Assembly: GCF_000746095.1 (NCBI RefSeq)
Contig: NZ_JQKP01000001.1
Location: 248,001-312,000 of the forward strand
Source of the DNA: Ferriphaselus sp. R-1
GTDB taxonomy: Bacteria > Pseudomonadota > Gammaproteobacteria > Burkholderiales > Gallionellaceae
Reading direction: 5' to 3'
DNA: 64,000 nucleotides
Under the pieces are notes generated by a model. The model was not told the origin of the DNA. It did no database searches and saw only the letters and a list, made by a program, of their open reading frames with translations. How positions within the stretch are numbered: the first letter of the stretch is position 1; each line of letters starts with the position of its first letter. A program made the position numbers and the translations under genes. Positions 58,934 through 64,000 of this stretch are shown here, piece after piece.

Positions 58934-59448
58934 GCGAGATAGGGGGCGAGTTGCGCGTCCAGCGTGCCCTGCGCTGACATCAGCCATTCGCAGACTTCGC
59001 GCACAGCCCCATGTCCGGCCTGGCGCTGGGTGACGTAGTGGGCGCGCTCGCGCACCACCTGTGGCGCAGCGGGGACGCTGATCGCCAGCCCGACCCGGCT
59101 CATGGCGGGCAGGTCGACCACGTCGTCGCCCATGAAGGCTGCCTGTTCGGGGGCGATGCCCAGTTCCGCCAGCAAGGTTTGCATGGCGGCGCGCTTGTCA
59201 TGCACGCCCTGCTGAACCCGGGTGATGCCGAGATTCTTCGCGCGCAGTTCCACGCAGCGCGAAGTGCGTCCGGTGATGATCGCCAGCTCCACACCCGAGG
59301 CCTTGAGCATCTTCAGACCGTGGCCGTCGAGCGAATTGAAGCGTTTGAACTCCTCGCCGGAGTCGGATAGGTACAGGCCGCCGTCGGTCATGATGCCGTC
59401 GATGTCGAAGGCGATGAGGCGGATGTGCTTGGCGATCTCGGTGGGCAT
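58930..59448 (-). CDS. kdsC: 3-deoxy-D-manno-octulosonate 8-phosphate phosphatase KdsC
   Basis: 172 residues, HAD superfamily without a cap. Catalytic Asp15 and Asp17 in AFDIDGIMTDGGLY, Thr/Arg motif II in IITGRTS, and the later FMGDDVVDLPAM acid pair. It removes phosphate from Kdo-8-phosphate to make Kdo for the LPS core. One-base overlap with kdsD. Confidence 0.96.
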   Translation of the reverse strand: MPTEIAKHIRLIAFDIDGIMTDGGLYLSDSGEEFKRFNSLDGHGLKMLKASGVELAIITGRTSRCVELRAKNLGITRVQQGVHDKRAAMQTLLAELGIAPEQAAFMGDDVVDLPAMSRVGLAISVPAAPQVVRERAHYVTQRQAGHGAVREVCEWLMSAQGTLDAQLAPYLA

Positions 59449-60431
59449 CAGATGACTTTCGCTTTCAGGAGGTCGTGCATGTTCAGGGCCCCGACCAGAG
59501 TGCCGTCTTCCACGACCAGCATCTGGCTGATGTTGTGGCGCTCCATCAGCTCCACGGCGGCGACGGCCAGATCGTCCGGGCGGATGCTGTGCGGCTGACG
59601 GGACATCACGCTGGCGATGGGCGTGGACTTGAAATCGGGCTGCTTTTCCAGCGTGCGGCGCAGGTCGCCGTCGGTGTAGATGCCCAGCACGCGGCGCTGG
59701 TCGTCCACGATGGCCGTCATGCCCAGACCTTTGCGCGACATCTCCAGCACGGCATCCGCCAGCGAGGCGGTCTCGTGCACGGCGGGGATCTGCGCACCTG
59801 TATGCATGATGTCGCGGACATGGGTGAGCAAGCGTCGCCCCAGACTGCCGCCGGGATGGGAGCGGGCGAAATCTTCCTTGCCGAAACCCTTGGCATCCAG
59901 CAGCACCACGGCCAGTGCATCACCCAGCGCCAGTGCGGCTGTGGTGCTGGCGGTGGGTGCGAGTCCCATCGGGCAGGCTTCTTTGGCGATGGCGCCATCC
60001 AGATGCACGTCGGCGGCCAGCGCCAGGCTGGACCTCGGGTTGCCGGTCAGGCTGATGAGCTTGGCCCCCTGTCGCTTGATGACCGGGATGATGGTCTGCA
60101 ACTCGGAGCTTTCGCCGGAATAGGAAAGTGCGATGAACACATCGTCCGCCGTGATCATACCCAGGTCGCCGTGGCTGGCTTCGCCCGGATGGACGAAGTA
60201 GGCCGGGGTGCCGGTGCTGGACAGCGTCGCGGCGATCTTGCGCGCGATATGGCCGCTCTTGCCCATGCCGCTGACGATGACGCGCCCGTGACAGTCAAGG
60301 ATGGTGCGCACGGCACGGACGAAATCCTCGTCGAGGCGTTCGGAGAGTGCCTGCACGGCGGCAGCTTCGATCTGGAGTACATCGCGTGCCAGAGCCAGGG
60401 CGTGCGATGCGGAGGGAAACGGTGGGTTCAT
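59448..60431 (-). CDS. kdsD: Arabinose-5-phosphate isomerase KdsD
   Basis: 327 residues. N-terminal SIS sugar isomerase domain (SGMGKSGHIARKIAATLSSTGTPAYFVHPGEASHGDLGMI) and two C-terminal CBS domains (VRDIMHTGAQIPAVHETASLADAVLEM; VMSRQPHSIRPDDLAVAAVELMERHNISQMLV). It makes arabinose-5-phosphate from ribulose-5-phosphate, the first step to Kdo. First gene of the kds-lpt-rpoN cluster. No Shine-Dalgarno is seen upstream, and the candidate -10 lies only 9 bases from the ATG. Confidence 0.96.
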   Translation of the reverse strand: MNPPFPSASHALALARDVLQIEAAAVQALSERLDEDFVRAVRTILDCHGRVIVSGMGKSGHIARKIAATLSSTGTPAYFVHPGEASHGDLGMITADDVFIALSYSGESSELQTIIPVIKRQGAKLISLTGNPRSSLALAADVHLDGAIAKEACPMGLAPTASTTAALALGDALAVVLLDAKGFGKEDFARSHPGGSLGRRLLTHVRDIMHTGAQIPAVHETASLADAVLEMSRKGLGMTAIVDDQRRVLGIYTDGDLRRTLEKQPDFKSTPIASVMSRQPHSIRPDDLAVAAVELMERHNISQMLVVEDGTLVGALNMHDLLKAKVI

Positions 60432-60439
60432 GGCGGGGA

Positions 60440-60469
60440 ATTATAGCAGCGGGGTTTTCTGGCGGTGAA
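60440..60469 (-). promoter_or_regulatory. Candidate promoter of the kdsD operon
   Basis: On the minus strand TTCACC (60469-60464) and a perfect TATAAT (60445-60440) are 18 bases apart. Transcription would start about 60433, giving an almost leaderless kdsD mRNA. Confidence 0.55.
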
Positions 60470-60507
60470 GTTTTGAAAATGTCCGAGCTTTCCGGCATCA
60501 TCGGGGC

Positions 60508-62496
60508 ATGGATCATGGATTGCAAGTCGTTCTGGTGTTGCTGGCGGTCGCCGTAATGGTGGTCGTGTTGTGTCGTGTGCTGCATTTGCCGGTGATGCTG
60601 GGCTATCTCACAGTCGGTATTCTGATCGGTCCGCATGCGCTGGGCTGGGTGGCCGATGCCCCGCAGGCGCGCCATCTGGCCGAGTTCGGTGTGGTGTTCC
60701 TGATGTTCAGTATCGGACTGGAGTTCAGTCTGGCCAAACTTCACGCCATGCGCCGGATCGTGTTCGGCTTGGGCAGCGCGCAAGTCGTCGCCACCCTGCT
60801 GGTGGCGGTGGCTGCAGCGTTGGCGCTCGGGCTGGACTGGCGTGCGGGCGTGGCTTTGGGCGGAGTGCTGGCGATGTCCTCGACCGCTATCGTCAGCAAG
60901 ATGCTGGCCGAGCGTGCCGAGCTGGGTGCACCGTTCGGTCAGCAGATCATGGGTGTGCTGCTGTTCCAGGATCTGGCGGTGGTGCCGCTGCTGATCGTCA
61001 TCCCCGCGCTGGCTAGCGCCAGTGACGCGCTGACCTACACGCTGCTGTTCGCATTGCTGAAAGGGGCGGCTGCGTTGACGGCGCTGTTGTTGTTCGGCCA
61101 GCGCTTGATGCGCCCCTGGTTCCATATCGTGGCGCGTCAGAAGTCTGCCGAACTGTTCATGCTCAATGTGTTGCTGATCACGTTGGGGCTGGCTTACCTG
61201 ACCGACCTGGCCGGACTTTCGATGGCGCTGGGCGCGTTCGTGGCGGGGGTGTTGATCGCCGAGACCGAGTACCGCTTGCAGGTGGAGGAGGATATCAGGC
61301 CTTTTCGCGATGTGCTGATGGGCCTGTTCTTCATCACCATCGGCATGATGCTGAACGTGCGTGAGATGTGGGCGGACCTGGGCTGGGTCGTGCTGTTGTT
61401 GCTCAGCTTGCTGTTGTGCAAGGCGGTGATCGTGGCCGGTTTGGCGCGTATCTTCGGCGTAGGTTGGGGCGTGGCCTTGCATACCGGCCTGGGCTTGGCG
61501 CAAGCCGGGGAGTTTGGATTCGTCCTGCTGAACGATGCGGGTAATGTCCATCTGATGAGTGAGCGGGTCGGTCAGGTCGTGCTGGCGGCCATGCTGCTCT
61601 CCATGCTGATCGCGCCGTTCCTGCTCATGTATGCAGACCGTATCGTGCGCCGTATCTCGCCCGATGCCTGGATGTACAGTGCCATGCAGATGCACCAGAT
61701 CGCAGTGCGCAGCATGAGCTCGCAGGGGCACGTCATCATCTGCGGTTTCGGGCGCAGCGGTCAGACCTTGGCCCGCTTCCTGAGCGGGGAGGGGATACGC
61801 TACATCGCTCTGGATGCGGATTCGAGCAGGGTGCGTAATGCGGTGGCGGAGGGTGGCGAGGTCGTGTTTGGCGATGCCTCCAAGCGCGAGGCGCTGTTGG
61901 CGGCAGGTTTGATGCGAGCCAAGACGTTGGTGGTGAGTTACATCGACAAGCACTCCGCGCTCAAGATATTACAGCTCGCGCAAGAGTTGCGTCCCGGTCT
62001 GCCGGTGGTGGTGCGGGCGTATGACGAGAGTCAGATCGATCAGTTCCGGCAGGCGGGAGCGGCAGAAGTGGTGGCCGAGATCCATGAGGGCAGTGTGATG
62101 CTGGCGACCCAGGCCTTGCTGATGTCCGGAGTGCCGCTGAATCGGGTGATGCGCCGCCTGCGCGAAAGCCGGGCGCGCAGCTACCGCGTGTTCGATTCCT
62201 ATCTGCGCACGACTGATGGGGAATTGGAGGATGTGGACGACGATCTGCAGTTGCGTGTACACAGCGTCTTGCTGGGCGCGCAGGATGATGCGGTCGGGAA
62301 GTCGCTGGCCCGGCTTGATCTGGCGAGTCTGGGGGTGGAGGTGAACGCTGTCCGTCGTCACGGAGTGTTGGGCAGTCAGCCGTCGGACGAGATGGTGTTG
62401 CACGCGGGCGATGTGTTGGTGCTGCTGGGTCAATCGCTGGCGCTGGCCGAGGCGGAGCAGTGGTTGCGCGGAGGCGATGCGCCGCCCGCTCCCTGA
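60508..62496 (+). CDS. Monovalent cation:proton antiporter-2 (KefB/KefC-type) with TrkA domains
   Basis: 662 residues. About twelve membrane helices in the N-terminal 390 residues with CPA2 features (LAEFGVVFLMFSIGLEFSLAKL, LFQDLAVVPLLIV). A RCK/TrkA-N nucleotide-binding domain follows (HVIICGFGRSGQTLARFLSGEGIRYIALDAD), then a TrkA-C domain near the end. Likely a regulated K+/H+ antiporter or efflux system. No KefF/KefG partner gene is adjacent. Divergent from kdsD. Confidence 0.92.
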   Translation: MDHGLQVVLVLLAVAVMVVVLCRVLHLPVMLGYLTVGILIGPHALGWVADAPQARHLAEFGVVFLMFSIGLEFSLAKLHAMRRIVFGLGSAQVVATLLVAVAAALALGLDWRAGVALGGVLAMSSTAIVSKMLAERAELGAPFGQQIMGVLLFQDLAVVPLLIVIPALASASDALTYTLLFALLKGAAALTALLLFGQRLMRPWFHIVARQKSAELFMLNVLLITLGLAYLTDLAGLSMALGAFVAGVLIAETEYRLQVEEDIRPFRDVLMGLFFITIGMMLNVREMWADLGWVVLLLLSLLLCKAVIVAGLARIFGVGWGVALHTGLGLAQAGEFGFVLLNDAGNVHLMSERVGQVVLAAMLLSMLIAPFLLMYADRIVRRISPDAWMYSAMQMHQIAVRSMSSQGHVIICGFGRSGQTLARFLSGEGIRYIALDADSSRVRNAVAEGGEVVFGDASKREALLAAGLMRAKTLVVSYIDKHSALKILQLAQELRPGLPVVVRAYDESQIDQFRQAGAAEVVAEIHEGSVMLATQALLMSGVPLNRVMRRLRESRARSYRVFDSYLRTTDGELEDVDDDLQLRVHSVLLGAQDDAVGKSLARLDLASLGVEVNAVRRHGVLGSQPSDEMVLHAGDVLVLLGQSLALAEAEQWLRGGDAPPAP

Positions 62497-62516
62497 TGCG
62501 GAGGGGCGGCAAACAC

Positions 62517-63197
62517 TCAGATGCCCATGCAGACCGTGTAGCCGGTGGCATCGTCCACGCTGCCTGTCGCGGTCGCCGTGCTGCCGATCGCGTAGCTGCT
62601 GGTGGGCGTCGCCAGCATCGCACCGCTGGCGGTATTGCCGTCGTCGATCTGCAGGTCGAGCTGTTTGACATATTTCCCCGCGATGTTGCTGGAGCAGATG
62701 ATGTAACTGCCCCGTATGGCGTTGTTGCCGCTATCCTTGATGGGAGAGTTGGCTGCTACATTGGTGCCGCTCTGTATGCCGATACTGCCGCCGGTGGCGT
62801 TGCTGGGAAGGTAGTCGGTCGCTGAGGCGGACGTGGCTCCGTTGGTCAGATTGGCCAGCCGGATGTGTTGCCAGAATAGATACGATTCATCGGTCGTCGT
62901 TGTGCTGTTCCAGTTTCCGTTGATGATCCCATTGCCCACGGTGCCGGACGGTGTGGTCGCGTTTGTGCCTCCCGTCAGGTGAGCGCTGGCGGCAGCATCG
63001 TCGCCTGGCAAGGCGCGGAATTTATCCTGATAGCTATAGATGAATAGCGGGATATTGCGGAAGTCGCCAGCCAGATTCTTGACCCGGGCGCTATTGATGA
63101 GTTCCTCCCCTTTGAGCACCCCGCCGAGTAGCAGACCTATGATGACCAGCACGATGGCGATCTCAATCAGGGTGAAGCCGGATTGTGGATGTTTCAT
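62517..63197 (-). CDS. Prepilin-type (pseudopilin-like) protein
   Basis: 226 residues. Short leader MKHPQSG then FTLIEIAIVLVIIGLLLGGVL, the type IV prepilin cleavage/methylation motif with Glu5. The middle has YSYQDKFRALPGDDAAA, seen in a subgroup of minor pilin-like proteins. The C-terminal part is Ser/Thr/Gly-rich with two cysteines (IICSS, TVCMGI). GAAGGAGAAC ribosome binding site. It stands alone, with assembly genes elsewhere. Role in pili or type II-like secretion unresolved. Confidence 0.87.
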   Translation of the reverse strand: MKHPQSGFTLIEIAIVLVIIGLLLGGVLKGEELINSARVKNLAGDFRNIPLFIYSYQDKFRALPGDDAAASAHLTGGTNATTPSGTVGNGIINGNWNSTTTTDESYLFWQHIRLANLTNGATSASATDYLPSNATGGSIGIQSGTNVAANSPIKDSGNNAIRGSYIICSSNIAGKYVKQLDLQIDDGNTASGAMLATPTSSYAIGSTATATGSVDDATGYTVCMGI

Positions 63198-63553
63198 GAT
63201 GTTCTCCTTCGAGTGTCCAACCGGATTGGTTGTGCGTTACTAGAGGCAAATCCCGTGCCTGACCGTATGCTGCGCCGAGAGCCGCTATTTCTCTGGGTGT
63301 GGTGGGTTTTGTGGTGTTCAAGTCGGGGGTGATTGACGAGTTCTCGTTAACGAAATGCCGAATATCCGATAGTGAAAACCACTTGGGGTGGTGATGTTTG
63401 CTCAGGGGTTGTTGCAAAAATGAAACACTTTTTGGGGATTATTTTTGACAGGTTTGCGTGACTGTCGTTAAGGTGCGCACCGTAGCTGCAGAGGGGGTCT
63501 TCGCAGTTATCCCGAAATGGGTCGTTAAACAAACTTTTCCTCGAGGAGAAATT
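63198..63553. other. 356-base intergenic region between prepilin and Cyc2-like genes
   Basis: Divergent control region. A perfect -35 box TTGACA at 63445-63450 faces the Cyc2-like gene. The best -10 at 17 bases, TTAAGG (63468-63473), is weak, so an activator may be needed. The leader before the gene is about 75 bases with CGAGGAGAA as ribosome binding site. An 84-codon minus-strand frame (63163-63417) is not convincing. Nothing else recognised. Confidence 0.5.
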
Positions 63554-64000
63554 ATGAAAAAAGTAGCTCTGTCTCTGGCTGGTGTACTGGCCGCTGCAGC
63601 GTTTGCTCCTGAAGCATCCGCGCTGCCAGTGTTCGCCCGTCAAACCGGCGCCGCCTGTTCCGCGTGTCACTTCCAACACTTCCCACTGCTGAACGCCTTT
63701 GGCCGTTCCTTCAAGTCTTCGGGTTACACTCAGATCTCCCAGGCGCAAGTGGAAGGTGAGCACCTGTCCATCCCAACTACCCTGAACTTCGGCGCATTGG
63801 TTACTGCCGGTGTTGAGAATGCGACTGGCAACTCCAGCAACATTTTCGTTCCCGGTACCGGTGGTGAGATGCAGCTGTTCTGGGGTGGTCGCATCAACGA
63901 CTTCGCTGGCTTCCTGTCCGAGTTTGGTACTGCAGCTCCGGCTGGCGCTGCTGGCGGCAAGATGCTGATCCTGCCGGAAATCGCTGGCGACATCCGTGGC
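63554..64000 (+). CDS. Cyc2-like outer-membrane cytochrome-porin, 5' part (partial)
   Basis: 149 residues to the window edge. Signal peptide MKKVALSLAGVLAAAAFAPEASA, then VFARQTGAACSACHFQHFPL with one heme site (Cys35, Cys38, His39), then LLNAFGRSFKSSGYT. The rest begins alternating, glycine-rich strands (LFWGGRINDFAGFLSEFG) as in a beta-barrel. This matches the N-terminus of the fused monoheme cytochrome-porin family that includes Cyc2, the iron oxidase of neutrophilic iron oxidisers. The C-terminal barrel is outside the window, so the assignment is provisional. Confidence 0.7.
   Translation, partial: MKKVALSLAGVLAAAAFAPEASALPVFARQTGAACSACHFQHFPLLNAFGRSFKSSGYTQISQAQVEGEHLSIPTTLNFGALVTAGVENATGNSSNIFVPGTGGEMQLFWGGRINDFAGFLSEFGTAAPAGAAGGKMLILPEIAGDIRG

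Noticed and set aside
63163..63417. 84-codon minus-strand ORF upstream of the prepilin gene
   Set aside because: It overlaps the prepilin start in another frame, has no clear ribosome binding site and no recognisable family.

Overview
The window reads as chromosomal core DNA of a GC-rich betaproteobacterium, most likely of the Nitrosomonadales (Gallionellaceae / Sideroxydans-like). The evidence is the betaproteobacterial order of kdsD-kdsC-lptC-lptA-lptB-rpoN-hpf-ptsN-hprK-rapZ, the protein sequences, and a Cyc2-like monoheme cytochrome-porin of the kind used by neutrophilic iron oxidisers, whose gene starts at the right edge. The genus is an inference.

Layout. 1-14520: end of tuf, then the complete S10-spc-alpha ribosomal superoperon (rpsJ to rplQ, with secY, infA, rpmJ and rpoA), closed by a bidirectional terminator facing fliW. 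15326-23977: tig-clpP-clpX-lon (protein folding and quality control), rmuC and nadE. 23990-27423: an accessory patch with DUF2461, DUF1653, DUF3301 and DUF2721 genes, a TumA/TumE-like toxin-antitoxin pair lying between two copies of the DUF3301 3' end, and a REP-associated tyrosine transposase (RAYT) gene between perfectly inverted REP sequences. 27436-31781 (minus strand): mutS, whose reading frame contains a complete REPIN and a second palindromic repeat, then a DUF47 gene and pit. 31940-34794: a possible leader peptide, leuA and a secreted pentapeptide-repeat protein. 34931-37197: an FAD oxidoreductase and thiopurine methyltransferase. 37198-38940: a lower-GC patch with an unknown membrane protein and a 3'-truncated IS3-family element. 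38961-46272: cyaY divergent from lptM-lysA, an RND efflux adaptor and pump, and an HD-GYP protein. 46269-49734 (minus): tonB-exbB-exbD, a RegA-like regulator with a degenerate receiver cotranscribed with an unknown protein, and a small cytochrome c. 49915-60431 (minus): mgtE, ubiX, a Gx transporter, a NusG-II protein, rapZ, hprK, ptsN, hpf, rpoN, lptBAC, kdsC and kdsD. 60508-64000: a KefB-type antiporter, a prepilin-like protein and the Cyc2-like gene.

How the parts work together. The left third is translation, secretion and proteostasis. The right third joins LPS precursor synthesis and transport (kdsD/kdsC/lptCAB) to sigma-54 and the nitrogen-PTS regulatory genes. The observations most worth a second look are the in-frame REPIN inside mutS with its likely mobilising RAYT nearby, the DUF3301 duplication around the toxin-antitoxin pair, the phosphorylation-site-less RegA-like regulator with a candidate palindromic target, the leader ORF before leuA, and the Cyc2-like gene. 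I saw no rRNA, tRNA or CRISPR array.
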